This document shows positions 49,680 through 58,257 of a stretch of 64,000 nt of DNA, piece by piece (the first letter of the stretch is position 1; each line of letters starts with the position of its first letter). The notes below the pieces were generated by a model, which was not told where the DNA came from, searched no databases, and was given only the letters and a program-made list of their open reading frames with translations. Source of the stretch: Colimorpha sp045222295 (GTDB taxonomy: Bacteria; Bacteroidota; Bacteroidia; Bacteroidales; P3); NCBI GenBank assembly GCA_045222295.1, contig JBGUXP010000010.1, positions 1 to 64,000 of the forward strand, given 5' to 3'. Both the position numbers and the translations under genes were made by a program.

Positions 49680-50723
49680 TCATTTGTTGAGTATTTCTTC
49701 GAGGGGGGAGTGTTCTTCGAAGCGCTTGGCTTGAACCATCTTGATGGCGTCTTCGTCGGGGAAGATGGTGAAGTCGGGCTGTGGCTCGAGAAGGAGGATG
49801 TCGCGACCCTCGTTATCCTTGCTGAGGCCCTGGATGCAACTGCGTGCCACGGAGATATGGCTCTTGATATTGGCAAGGGCGAAGAGCTCGTCGCCGGCGC
49901 GCGAGAAGACGGGGTCGTAGCTCTCGAGGGCGGTGAGCTTGGTGCCGTCGCGCAGGAGCACGATGGTCTTGGCTTTGCCCTGGGCGGCCATGCAGGCGAT
50001 ATCATGGATGGAGACAAAGCGGGGCTCGGAGGCGGTGCGAAGGAGGATTTCACGGTCGTTCATTATGCCGTAGTTCCAGCGTTCTTTGATAGTGAGGGTG
50101 CCGTCTTCGAAATATTTGTAGTCGCCATGCTTGAGGCCGCCGCTGTAGAAGCCTTCGCGGCTGAGCTTGCCGTTCTCGTCGTATGCGACGAGGCGCCCCT
50201 CAAGGCCACCATTGATGTAGTTGCCTGTGATATAGCCGTTTTTGCCGATACGTTTCCACCAGCGGCCGTGGCGGTGGTTGTTGGCCCAGGTGGCCACCTC
50301 GGCGGTGTCGCCGTTGCGCTCGTAGATGATGTGGCGGCCTTCCTTGACACCCATGTTGTAGGAGGCTTCCTTGACAAGACGGCCGTCTTCGGCATAGAAT
50401 TGCCAGAGACCGTGGCGGTTGCGTTGGTTGTATTCGCCGCGGGCGAGGAGGTGACCCTGCTCGTCGTAGGCTTCGTGGAGACACCGTTGGCCGGGTTCGG
50501 AGTAGGTGTTGCGCATGCGCACGGAGCCATCATGGTAGTAGTAGGTGAAAGTGCCGGTCTCAAGGCCATCTTTAAAGTCGCCTTCGAAAATCTTGGAGCC
50601 GTCCTTGTCGGTGCGGAGCCAGTGACCCTGGCGGCGGCCCTGATTGTCGATTTGGTTTTGGGCGACGGCGCTGGCGACGGTGAGCATCATGGCCGCAGAG
50701 AGAAAGAGAATACTTTTTTTCAT
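49680..50723 (-). CDS. Exported MORN/YwqK-repeat protein
   Basis: 347 aa with a signal peptide (MKKSILFLSAAMMLTVASAV). About ten MORN-like repeats follow (GRRQGHWLRTDKDGSKIFEG; GLETGTFTYYYHDGSVRMRN; NRHGLWQFYAEDGRLVKEAS; GLKHGDYKYFEDGTLTIKER), the YwqK antitoxin-like pattern, to about residue 235. The last 110 residues are a different soluble domain (IHDIACMAAQGKAKTIVLLR). YwqK-type proteins in Bacteroidetes are common and mostly without proven antitoxin function. No toxin gene is adjacent. Confidence 0.85.
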   Translation of the reverse strand: MKKSILFLSAAMMLTVASAVAQNQIDNQGRRQGHWLRTDKDGSKIFEGDFKDGLETGTFTYYYHDGSVRMRNTYSEPGQRCLHEAYDEQGHLLARGEYNQRNRHGLWQFYAEDGRLVKEASYNMGVKEGRHIIYERNGDTAEVATWANNHRHGRWWKRIGKNGYITGNYINGGLEGRLVAYDENGKLSREGFYSGGLKHGDYKYFEDGTLTIKERWNYGIMNDREILLRTASEPRFVSIHDIACMAAQGKAKTIVLLRDGTKLTALESYDPVFSRAGDELFALANIKSHISVARSCIQGLSKDNEGRDILLLEPQPDFTIFPDEDAIKMVQAKRFEEHSPLEEILNK

Positions 50724-50802
50724 CGGTTGCAGTTGCTATATTATAATAATGTACTTATTTAACGTATTATGTAGTTGAATAACGCAGAATTAGATAAATT
50801 AT

Positions 50803-50833
50803 TTTGACAAATGGAAAAAAAGATGTAATTTTG
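50803..50833 (+). promoter_or_regulatory. Consensus promoter of the phosphonate/lic-type operon
   Basis: TTTG at 50803-50806 (within ATTTTGACA), 19 bp, then TAATTTTG at 50826-50833, an exact TTTG-N19-TAnnTTTG. The ATG of the first gene is 22 bp further. All following genes to 62329 are spaced by less than 20 bp or overlap, so this is probably the main promoter. Confidence 0.8.
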
Positions 50834-50855
50834 CACGCAAATAGAGAAACAGAAT

Positions 50856-51641
50856 ATGAAGATTATCGCAGTGATATTGGCGGGGGGTACAGGCAGCCGT
50901 GTGGGCGGGCCAGTGCCTAAGCAATTTATGTCTTTGGCGGGACGCGCTGTGATAGAACATTCCATTGAGGTATTCAATAATCATCCTGCCATCGACGAGG
51001 TGGCTGTGGTGGTGCACCCCGACTGGCGAGGACGTATGGAAGAGATTGCTGCCGCGGACCATTGGGAGAAATTGAAGAAGATTATCGACGGCGGCAGCGA
51101 GCGTTATATGTCGAGCCTCAATGCCATTATGGCCTATATCGACGAGCCCGACGACACCAACCTGCTGTTGCACGACGCGGCACGTCCGTGGGTGTCGGTG
51201 GAGATTATCGACCGAGTGGTGGATGCCTTGAGATACCAAGATGCTGTGGGTGTGGCGGTGCCCAGCACGGACACTGTTTGGGAAGTCCATCCGGACTTTG
51301 AGGTGACACACTCCTCCGCCCTTACGGGCACCTCCCCTAACTTAGGGGAGGAGTTACGAAGTGTGGATATGGGCACCACCCATAAGCCAGGGGAGGAGTA
51401 TTATGTGCCACGTTTTGTGGCGAGGATACCCGAGCGCAAGCTGATGTGGCGTGCGCAAACCCCGCAGGCTTTCCGTCTGCCACTGATACGTGACGCCTAC
51501 CAGCGAGCCCTGCAAGACCCTCAGTTCCAAGCCACCGACGACTGTGGCGTGGTTCGCAAATACATGCCTGGCACCAAGATTACCGTCGTCGAAGGCTCAG
51601 AAGAGAACAGAAAGATAACCTTCGCGGAAGACCTAATGTAA
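50856..51641 (+). CDS. IspD-family cytidylyltransferase with an in-frame repeat insertion
   Basis: 261 aa. CTP-binding start VILAGGTGSRVGGPVPKQF, HDAARPWVS, RAQTPQAFR and TDDCGVV are all intact, so the protein should be active as 2-C-methylerythritol-4-phosphate cytidylyltransferase (IspD) or on a polyol phosphate (TarI-like). About 35 extra residues (VTHSSALTGTSPNLGEELRS and on) between DTVWEVHPD and RFVARIPERKL come from the palindromic repeat element at 51305-51353 and its flank. It is the first gene of the operon. Whether it is the cell's only ispD cannot be told from this window. Confidence 0.85.
   Translation: MKIIAVILAGGTGSRVGGPVPKQFMSLAGRAVIEHSIEVFNNHPAIDEVAVVVHPDWRGRMEEIAAADHWEKLKKIIDGGSERYMSSLNAIMAYIDEPDDTNLLLHDAARPWVSVEIIDRVVDALRYQDAVGVAVPSTDTVWEVHPDFEVTHSSALTGTSPNLGEELRSVDMGTTHKPGEEYYVPRFVARIPERKLMWRAQTPQAFRLPLIRDAYQRALQDPQFQATDDCGVVRKYMPGTKITVVEGSEENRKITFAEDLM
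51305..51353 (+). repeat. Palindromic repeat element, copy D (inside the ispD-like gene)
   Basis: GACACACTCCTC, hairpin GCCCTTACGGGC, then palindrome CTCCCCTAACTTAGGGGAG. GGGGAGGAGT at the end recurs at 51390-51399, so the inserted stretch may extend to about 51400. It is in the same orientation as the gene and translated as THSSALTGTSPNLGEEL. Confidence 0.9.
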
Positions 51642-51659
51642 GGTATGGAATATTGATAA

Positions 51660-52994
51660 ATGGATAGTGAAATAAACTACAATATGGAAAAGAAATCAGT
51701 GTATCTAGGCATGGTGGGTGATATTATGCACCCGGGTCTAATAAATATTATCAACGAAGGTGCCAAATATGGCGATGTGATGATTGGTCTGTTTACGGAC
51801 AAGGCTATTGCTACTCACAAACGTCTCCCATACCTCAGTTATGAGCAGAGAAAGAACGTTGTAGAGAACATTAAGGGAGTTGCTTGTGTGGTCCCTCAGG
51901 ATGATTGGAGCTATGTGCCGAATCTTGTCAAGTACAAGCCCGACTTCATCATTCATGGTGACGATTGGAAGGAGGGCCCTAGTAAGTATTTGCGTGACGA
52001 GGTCTTTAAAGTGATGGAGTCTCTTGGTGGCAAAGTAATAGAGATTCCATATACCAAGGGTATTTCGGCCTCCGGTCTGAAGGAGACAATCGATTCACTT
52101 GGCGTAACTCCGCAGGCAAGACTTGCTTCTTTGCGCAGACTGATTACTGCAAAACCGATTGTAAGGATTCTTGAATCTCACAACGGACTGACCGGCCTAA
52201 TTGCTGAGCATACTGGTGTAGAAGTGAGTGGTCAGCATCGAGAGTTTGACGGTATGTGGGCATCTTCGTTGACAGATAGTACCAGCAAGGGAAAACCTGA
52301 TATCGAGGCCGTTGACCTGACGACTCGTTTGCACGACTTGAATGACACACTTGAAGTGACCACTAAACCCGTTATCTTTGACGGTGATACTGGTGGAAAA
52401 GTAGAACATTTTGTTTTCACGGTTCGTACATTGGAGCGCCTTGGTATTTCTGCTGTGATTATTGAGGACAAAGTGGGTTTGAAGCAGAATTCACTGTTTG
52501 GGACCGATGCCGTACAGACACAGGATACCATTGAAGGGTTCTGTGCCAAGATAAAAGCAGGAAAGAATGCTCAGATTACTGATGATTTTATGGTAATTGC
52601 TCGTATAGAGAGTCTCATAGCAGGCAAACCTGTGGAAGATGCTTTGGAACGTGCTTTTGCCTATGTGGCTGCTGGTGCTGATGGTCTCATGATTCACAGC
52701 AAGAACAAGGATGGTATGGATATCAAAGAATTCTGTCAGCGTTTCCGCGAGAAAGATGTCCACACACCTATTGTGGCGGTGCCGACTACATACAACCAGT
52801 TCACGGAAGAAGAACTAGCCGAGTGGGGTATCAATATTGTGATTTACGCCAACCACATGCTCCGTAGTGCCTATCCCGCTATGGTGAAGTGTGCAGAAAG
52901 TATTTTGGTTAATAGTCGTAGCCTTGAGGCTTCGGAACAGTATTGTATGCCGATAAAGCAAATCTTGAACCTTATTCCTGGTACAAAAAAATAA
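51660..52994 (+). CDS. Fused cytidylyltransferase/phosphoenolpyruvate mutase (Fom1-like architecture)
   Basis: 444 aa from 51660, or 436 aa from the ATG at 51684. The C-terminal domain (about 155-440) is PEP mutase: the diagnostic EDK-x5-NS motif is complete as EDKVGLKQNS (269-278), with FDGDTGG upstream. It rearranges PEP to phosphonopyruvate, the entry to phosphonates. The N-terminal domain (about 12-145) is a nucleotidyltransferase (VGDIMHPGLINIINEGAKYG, GLFTDKAIATHKR, IHGDDW, TKGISASGLKE). Fom1 of fosfomycin producers has the same fusion and there the N-domain cytidylylates a phosphonate. Here the HxGH motif reads HPGL. Followed after 5 bp by the decarboxylase. Confidence 0.93.
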   Translation: MDSEINYNMEKKSVYLGMVGDIMHPGLINIINEGAKYGDVMIGLFTDKAIATHKRLPYLSYEQRKNVVENIKGVACVVPQDDWSYVPNLVKYKPDFIIHGDDWKEGPSKYLRDEVFKVMESLGGKVIEIPYTKGISASGLKETIDSLGVTPQARLASLRRLITAKPIVRILESHNGLTGLIAEHTGVEVSGQHREFDGMWASSLTDSTSKGKPDIEAVDLTTRLHDLNDTLEVTTKPVIFDGDTGGKVEHFVFTVRTLERLGISAVIIEDKVGLKQNSLFGTDAVQTQDTIEGFCAKIKAGKNAQITDDFMVIARIESLIAGKPVEDALERAFAYVAAGADGLMIHSKNKDGMDIKEFCQRFREKDVHTPIVAVPTTYNQFTEEELAEWGINIVIYANHMLRSAYPAMVKCAESILVNSRSLEASEQYCMPIKQILNLIPGTKK

Positions 52995-52999
52995 TTACG

Positions 53000-54118
53000 A
53001 TGATATCTCCTGCCTTTTTTATTGAAAAGTTGAGAGAGAATGGCATTGACTGCTTTGCGGGTGTGCCTGACAGTCTGCTGAAGAACATCTGTGCCTACAT
53101 CACAGACCATTATGATGCAGAGCATAACATCATTGCAGCCAACGAAGGTGCTGCAGTTGGCCTTGCTGCCGGTCATTATCTGGCAACTGGACAGCCGGCT
53201 TGTGTGTATATGCAGAATAGTGGTGAAGGTAATATCATTAACCCGCTGGCTTCATTGACTGATCCAGAAGTTTATAATATTCCCGTTCTGCTGCTGATTG
53301 GCTGGCGTGGCCGTCCTGGTGTTCACGATGAGCCTCAGCACGTTAAGCAGGGTAAGGTGACAACCGGTCTTCTGAACACAATGGGTATCAACTTTGATGT
53401 TCTCTCAAAAGAGGAAGATAAGGCTGAAAAGCAGATTGCCAAGGCTATTGATGCCCTGAAGAAAAAGGATGTCTATGCTCTGGTTATTGAAAAAGATACC
53501 TTTGAGGATTACAAACTCCAGAATGTGGAGAAGAATGACCTCACCATGAGCCGTGAGGAGGCCATTCAGACGGTAGCTGCTGCTCTTGGTGAGAAGGATT
53601 GCATTGTCTCTACCACTGGTATGATTAGTCGCGAGTTGTTTGAGTATCGTGCTGCTATGAACCAAGGCCATGAGCGTGATTTCCTGACTGTTGGTTCAAT
53701 GGGTCATGCCTCTCAGATTGCCCTGGGTATCGCTATGGCAAAGCCCGACCGTAAGGTATGGTGCTTTGATGGTGATGGTGCTGCTATTATGCACATGGGC
53801 AGTATGGCTATAGTGGCAAACAAGGCTCCAAAGAACTATGTGCATGTGGTGTTTAATAATGGTGCTCACGATAGTGTTGGTGGTCAGCCTACTGTTGGCT
53901 TGAAGATTGACCTGCCTGCTGTGGCAAAAGCTGTTGGTTATAAGGCTACCATTTCTGTAGACAAGAAAGAAGCGTTAGTTGCAGCTTTGAAAAATGTGGC
54001 AGAAGGACCAATCCTTATTGAAGTTAAAGTAAAGAAAGGCAACCGCAAAGATCTTGGCCGCCCTACCACTACTCCTATTCAGAATAAAGAAGCATTGATG
54101 GTTTTTCTCAAGAAATAA
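53000..54118 (+). CDS. Phosphonopyruvate decarboxylase
   Basis: 372 aa from the ATG at 53000, which gives normal family length; an upstream in-frame ATG at 52943 overlaps the mutase gene. ThDP enzyme: FAGVPDSLLKNICAYI, AANEGAAVGLAAGHYLATG with the catalytic Glu, QNSGEGNIINPLASL, and the cofactor motif GDGAAIMHMGSM...FNN. It turns phosphonopyruvate into phosphonoacetaldehyde and drives the mutase reaction forward. A following aminotransferase gene, usual for aminoethylphosphonate synthesis, is absent. Confidence 0.94.
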   Translation: MISPAFFIEKLRENGIDCFAGVPDSLLKNICAYITDHYDAEHNIIAANEGAAVGLAAGHYLATGQPACVYMQNSGEGNIINPLASLTDPEVYNIPVLLLIGWRGRPGVHDEPQHVKQGKVTTGLLNTMGINFDVLSKEEDKAEKQIAKAIDALKKKDVYALVIEKDTFEDYKLQNVEKNDLTMSREEAIQTVAAALGEKDCIVSTTGMISRELFEYRAAMNQGHERDFLTVGSMGHASQIALGIAMAKPDRKVWCFDGDGAAIMHMGSMAIVANKAPKNYVHVVFNNGAHDSVGGQPTVGLKIDLPAVAKAVGYKATISVDKKEALVAALKNVAEGPILIEVKVKKGNRKDLGRPTTTPIQNKEALMVFLKK

Positions 54119-54121
54119 ACG

Positions 54122-54853
54122 ATGCGCTTAGTCCTGCTATCTGACATACACGCCAATGTGACTGCCCTTGAGGCAGTATTTGCCGATATGAGAACTGTTG
54201 GTAACTTCGATTGGTGTGCTGTGTTAGGGGACTTAGTGAACTATGGTCCTCGTCCCAATGAGACAATTGAGATGGTAAAGAATCTCAAGTTGCCAATATT
54301 GGTTAATTTATGGGGCAATCATGAGTATTCTATCTTTGGTGGTAGCCTAGATAGATTTGCTACAGATAGGGGGAGGGGTGTATTGAAATACACCAATACA
54401 ATTCTAACAGAAGAATCAAGAGACTATCTTGATAAGTGCATGAATCACCATGGCATGGAAGAAAAAGAGATTGACGGTAAACGCATTCTCTTTATGCATG
54501 GCAACCTTGATGACCCTTACTGGGGCAAGTTTGGGATTGATAAGATGAACGACGAGCGTTACGCTAAATTTGATTATGTCGTAAGTGGTCATTCTCACGT
54601 TCCTCACTATGTAGAGTTCTTCTTTGTCAGTGATAATGCTGAATATAGGAATAAGAAAAGGACAATCTTTATAAATCCTGGTTCCGTTGGTCAACCTCGT
54701 AATCACAACTCTTACGCCCAGTATGGAATACTGAATTTGAAGACGGGCAACTACGAACACCGTTGCGTATGGTATGATGTGGAAGCGGAGCGGAAATTGT
54801 TCAGTGATAGCATCGATAAGTTTTATAAAGATAGATTGATACTTGGAATATGA
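54122..54853 (+). CDS. Calcineurin-like metallophosphoesterase
   Basis: 243 aa, cytosolic. Metal-binding motifs LLSDIHANVTALEAV, GDLVNYGPRP, WGNHEYS, MHGN and SGHSHVPHYVEF are complete; INPGSVGQPRN is the usual tail of the YfcE-like branch. Its substrate in this operon is unknown; it might remove a phosphate from a phosphonate or sugar intermediate. It starts 3 bp after the decarboxylase and overlaps the next gene by 4 bp. Confidence 0.88.
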   Translation: MRLVLLSDIHANVTALEAVFADMRTVGNFDWCAVLGDLVNYGPRPNETIEMVKNLKLPILVNLWGNHEYSIFGGSLDRFATDRGRGVLKYTNTILTEESRDYLDKCMNHHGMEEKEIDGKRILFMHGNLDDPYWGKFGIDKMNDERYAKFDYVVSGHSHVPHYVEFFFVSDNAEYRNKKRTIFINPGSVGQPRNHNSYAQYGILNLKTGNYEHRCVWYDVEAERKLFSDSIDKFYKDRLILGI

Positions 54854-55848
54854 AAAGTTTATATGTTTTGAGCGGTGCGTCAGGAATGACGGGTAGTGAA
54901 CTGGTTCGCCAGATTCTGGAGTCAGAGAAGGACAGCCGCATCATTGGCTTTGATAATTTCTTTGCCAGTTCAATTGATACAATTAAGGAGTATCTGGATG
55001 ATTCCAGGTTTGTGTTCTATGAGTATGACATTAACAATGCTGCTCAGATGAAGGCTGTCGAGGATCAGGTGGTCAACGAAAAGAAGGCGTATGATAGGAC
55101 GATATATATCAACTGTGCCGCAGTTGTGCATACCGAACACTTCTATGAGGTGGAACACACTTGGGAGACCAATGTTATTTCCATGAAGTCATTCTTGGAG
55201 CAGGCTATTCGTGTGGGAGCTGATTCCTATATAAACTGCTCAACCTCTGAGGTGTACTCTATGCAGTCATGGAATGAGAATGGTGGAGTGCGCGAGAGCG
55301 ATTATCTGATGATGTCAACGGCAGAACATAGTCAGCGTACCAGTTATGCATGTGGTAAGCTGATGACAGAGTTCTTTATGAAGGATGCCGTTGATAAGGG
55401 TAAGATTAAGGGTTGCTCTATTCGTTTCGCCAATGTGTATAGCAAGCACGAGCGTTTTGCTAAGCATATTATTCCTCATATCATCAATGAGCTTCTGGAA
55501 AAAGGTTCTGTAACTCTGTTGGAAAACTCTAAGAAGAACCGTCGTGCATTCCTGCACAACATTGATTCATGCCGTTCGGTGATGGCGTTGATTAACTCTG
55601 AAAAAGCTCTGGATGGTACTGTTTATAATGTTGCAACCGATGAGGAAATCACCATCATTGATCTAACCTATAAGATTGCTGAGAAGATGGGGCAGCCCAA
55701 ACCTGAAATCATCTTTAGTGGTTACCGCAGTTCTGACCCTGAACGTCGTATCTTGAATACTGAGAAGATTCGTACTCGAACAAACTGGACACCTATCATT
55801 ACGCTTGATAAGGGCCTGGAAATGTGCGTTGCATCAATAAATGAGTAA
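54850..55848 (+). CDS. NAD-dependent epimerase/dehydratase (extended SDR)
   Basis: 332 aa. Nucleotide loop LSGASGMTGSELVRQIL, INCAAVVHTEHFYEVE, active-site Ser/Thr region INCSTSEVYSM and the YxxxK pair in TSYACGKL are present, and FANVYSKHERF follows. It resembles nucleotide-sugar epimerases or dehydratases. It may act on the sugar that receives the phosphonate. As an NAD enzyme it could also be the reductase for phosphonoacetaldehyde, but the sequence does not point there. Overlaps both neighbours' spacing tightly. Confidence 0.86.
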   Translation: MKSLYVLSGASGMTGSELVRQILESEKDSRIIGFDNFFASSIDTIKEYLDDSRFVFYEYDINNAAQMKAVEDQVVNEKKAYDRTIYINCAAVVHTEHFYEVEHTWETNVISMKSFLEQAIRVGADSYINCSTSEVYSMQSWNENGGVRESDYLMMSTAEHSQRTSYACGKLMTEFFMKDAVDKGKIKGCSIRFANVYSKHERFAKHIIPHIINELLEKGSVTLLENSKKNRRAFLHNIDSCRSVMALINSEKALDGTVYNVATDEEITIIDLTYKIAEKMGQPKPEIIFSGYRSSDPERRILNTEKIRTRTNWTPIITLDKGLEMCVASINE

Positions 55849-55860
55849 CAGATTACGTAT

Positions 55861-56790
55861 ATGGATAGTATTCAAACAACAGGCGGTTTATTACATCCGC
55901 AAGACATTGAAAATATTACGCAATGTATTTGTGATGTTTTCAATTGCACCACCGATGCAATTACCGAGTTGCAGCCTTTGCAGAAAGGATTGACTAATTC
56001 CGTCTTGTCATTCAAATATAATGGAGGAAAATATGTGTTCCGTTATCCGGGCCTTGGTTCCGAGGTGTTGGTAGATCGAGGGCGCGAATCAATAGTTCAA
56101 AAACAGATAGAAGACGCCGGTGTGGACACCTCATTGGTTGCCATGAGTGTTCGCTATGGATGGCGTATCTCACGCTTTGTGGAGAACAGGCCTTTCAATT
56201 ATCACGATGTTAATGACATGGTGAGAGGCATTATTCAACTTAGGAAACTCCATGCTGTTAAACCCAAGGTTCGTTGGGAGTTTGACATCAAGGAGAAATG
56301 GGAGTCCATCAAGGCTCAGATTCCAGAGGATAAGTATGGTGACAACTTCCCTGAGTTCCCCGGATTCTCTGATATTAGAGATCGAGTATATAAGCTTTAT
56401 GAGTTGGCAAAGACTGATGGCATCAGAAAGTGCTTGACTCATGGCGACTGCCGTGATGAGAACTTCCTAATCAATGATAGGGAGGTGCATCTGATAGATT
56501 GGGAGTATGCTGGTTTTGGCGATCCTGGCTTCGATATTGGTTCTTACGTTTGCGGTGGTGACCATTCCGAAGAAGAGGTTGATAGAATTTTGTTTACCTA
56601 TTTTGGCCGCAAACCTTCACCTAAAGAGCAACGCCATTTCTATGCTTACATTGGTATCACTGGTTTCTTCTACATGCATTGGACTATGTTCAAGGAATCA
56701 CAGGGGCAGATTGTAGGCTATCTGAAACCTCTGTGGTATCATTTCGCTAAGGAGTACACCAAGAAAGCTTTACCATTGTATAACGAATAA
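55861..56790 (+). CDS. LicA-like choline/ethanolamine-type kinase
   Basis: 309 aa, APH/ChoK fold. N-terminal LQPLQKGLTNSVLSFKYNGG and YVFRYPGLGSEVLVDRGRE, then the catalytic loop LTHGDCRDENFLI and metal-binding LIDWEYAGFGDPGFDIGSYV. In lic1-type operons the LicA kinase phosphorylates choline before CDP activation. In a phosphonate operon the substrate may differ, because a phosphonate needs no kinase. No choline transporter gene (licB) is nearby. Confidence 0.86.
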   Translation: MDSIQTTGGLLHPQDIENITQCICDVFNCTTDAITELQPLQKGLTNSVLSFKYNGGKYVFRYPGLGSEVLVDRGRESIVQKQIEDAGVDTSLVAMSVRYGWRISRFVENRPFNYHDVNDMVRGIIQLRKLHAVKPKVRWEFDIKEKWESIKAQIPEDKYGDNFPEFPGFSDIRDRVYKLYELAKTDGIRKCLTHGDCRDENFLINDREVHLIDWEYAGFGDPGFDIGSYVCGGDHSEEEVDRILFTYFGRKPSPKEQRHFYAYIGITGFFYMHWTMFKESQGQIVGYLKPLWYHFAKEYTKKALPLYNE

Positions 56791-56801
56791 GAATTACAAT
56801 T

Positions 56802-57518
56802 ATGACATATATAATTTTATCAGCAGGAAAGGGTGTGAAATTACAGCCCCTGACTTTGAATCATCCGAAGTCTCTGTATAAACTAGATGATAAGACTACC
56901 ATATTGCAACGTCTCGTCCGAAAAATTAGGAAATACGATGCTGAAGCAGAGATTGTGGTCGTGGTTGGTTATATGTACAAACAAATCCAGAAAGAACTAG
57001 AGGATGACAATGTGAAGTTTGTGCACAATCCTTTCTACTCTGTAACTAGTTCTATGGGCTCTCTATGGTTTGCAAAGGATTATCTACAACGAGAAAACGT
57101 AACCGTTATCAATGGTGATATTGTTGCCAGTGATAAACTCATGCAAGAGGTTATATGCCAGCACACAGATTATCCCTGTGTATTGCTTGATAGCTCCCAT
57201 AAGGATGCAAATAAGTACAATGTACAGGTTCAAGGCGAATTAGTATGCGTGATGAGCAAGAACCTCACAGAGTACAAAGGCAATTATGCAAGTGTCGTAA
57301 AGCTCGATGCCGTATCTTCTAGATTCCTTCTTGATCAACTGAATCAGATGGTAAATGATGAGATGTACAATCTGTTTTTTGAGGATGCTTTAGTTCAGAT
57401 GATTTTCCAAAAGAACTTTGAGTTATATCAAAAGGATATAAAGGATTATCAATGGACAGAGGTTGACAATGTGGATGACCTTCTGAAAGCACGCCAAATT
57501 CAATCGGAAAGTAAGTAG
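56802..57518 (+). CDS. LicC/PntC-like nucleotidyltransferase
   Basis: 238 aa. NTP-transferase start ILSAGKGVKLQPLTLNHPKS with Lys where most family members have Arg, GYMYKQIQKEL, VTSSMGSLWFA, VINGDIVASDKL with the metal Asp, and WTEVDNVDDLLKAR at the end. LicC activates phosphocholine and PntC activates aminoethylphosphonate with CTP; which applies here is open. It follows the LicA-like kinase by 11 bp, keeping lic-type order. Confidence 0.85.
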   Translation: MTYIILSAGKGVKLQPLTLNHPKSLYKLDDKTTILQRLVRKIRKYDAEAEIVVVVGYMYKQIQKELEDDNVKFVHNPFYSVTSSMGSLWFAKDYLQRENVTVINGDIVASDKLMQEVICQHTDYPCVLLDSSHKDANKYNVQVQGELVCVMSKNLTEYKGNYASVVKLDAVSSRFLLDQLNQMVNDEMYNLFFEDALVQMIFQKNFELYQKDIKDYQWTEVDNVDDLLKARQIQSESK

Positions 57519-57531
57519 TAGTAGGAGAAGA

Positions 57532-58257
57532 ATGAATTACGTTATTATTATTGCTGGAGGTGTAGGAAGCCGTTTGGGTGCAGCCGTTCCCAAACAGTTT
57601 GTGGAAGTATTGGGTAAGCCAGTCATTGCCTATACTATGGAGCATTTCCAGAACCATCCAGAGATTGATGCTATTGAACTGGTATGTGTTGATGGCTATC
57701 AAGAACATTTGAAGGCTATTACAGAGAAATATGGAATTACTAAATTGCTTAAGATCGTAAAAGGAGGTTCTGAGTATGAACGTTCCATCATGAATGGTGT
57801 GGCTGGGCTCGAAGGAATAGCAAAACCTGATGATTTAGTGATGATTCATTGGGCAGCATCTCCTTTCTTGTCTGAAGAGTTAATTACAGACAATATCCGA
57901 GTATGTAAAGAAAAGGGTAATGCTATTACAGCAAGTTATTCTTACCTCCTTTATGGTTCTAATGATGGTGATTGTGCCAAGAAAGCAATTAACAGAGAGT
58001 CTTTCATGACATTATCTGCACCTCAATCTTTCCTATATAAGAACATTGTAGATCTATATAAGCAAGTAGAGGAGAAGAAATTATTTGATACTGTTGTGGA
58101 ACATCACACCACCGTCTTTATGGCTGAATTGGGAATCCCTCTCTATTTCTCAAAGGGAAGCCATACGAATATCAAGATAACCACTAAAGAAGATATAGAT
58201 TTATTCATGGGTTATCAATTGGCGAAAAGATATAAGGAGGAACATTCAATAGAATGA
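57532..58257 (+). CDS. Divergent IspD/TarI-like cytidylyltransferase
   Basis: 241 aa. Start IIAGGVGSRLGAAVPKQFVE is standard. The next motif is HWAASPF instead of HDAARP, and the later substrate motif reads LSAPQSF instead of QTPQ.F. The change of the conserved Asp and Arg argues against MEP as substrate and for a different phosphate or phosphonate acceptor. It is AT-rich compared with genes outside the operon. It overlaps the SGNH gene by 4 bp. Paralogous to the operon's first gene. Confidence 0.84.
   Translation: MNYVIIIAGGVGSRLGAAVPKQFVEVLGKPVIAYTMEHFQNHPEIDAIELVCVDGYQEHLKAITEKYGITKLLKIVKGGSEYERSIMNGVAGLEGIAKPDDLVMIHWAASPFLSEELITDNIRVCKEKGNAITASYSYLLYGSNDGDCAKKAINRESFMTLSAPQSFLYKNIVDLYKQVEEKKLFDTVVEHHTTVFMAELGIPLYFSKGSHTNIKITTKEDIDLFMGYQLAKRYKEEHSIE

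Noticed and set aside
49680..50723. Toxin-antitoxin module at the YwqK-like gene
   Set aside because: The protein has a signal peptide and no partner toxin gene next to it, so the name similarity alone does not support such a system.
49620..50762. 380-aa plus-strand frame opposite the MORN protein
   Set aside because: Shadow frame; it begins inside the small-RNA terminator and lacks motifs.
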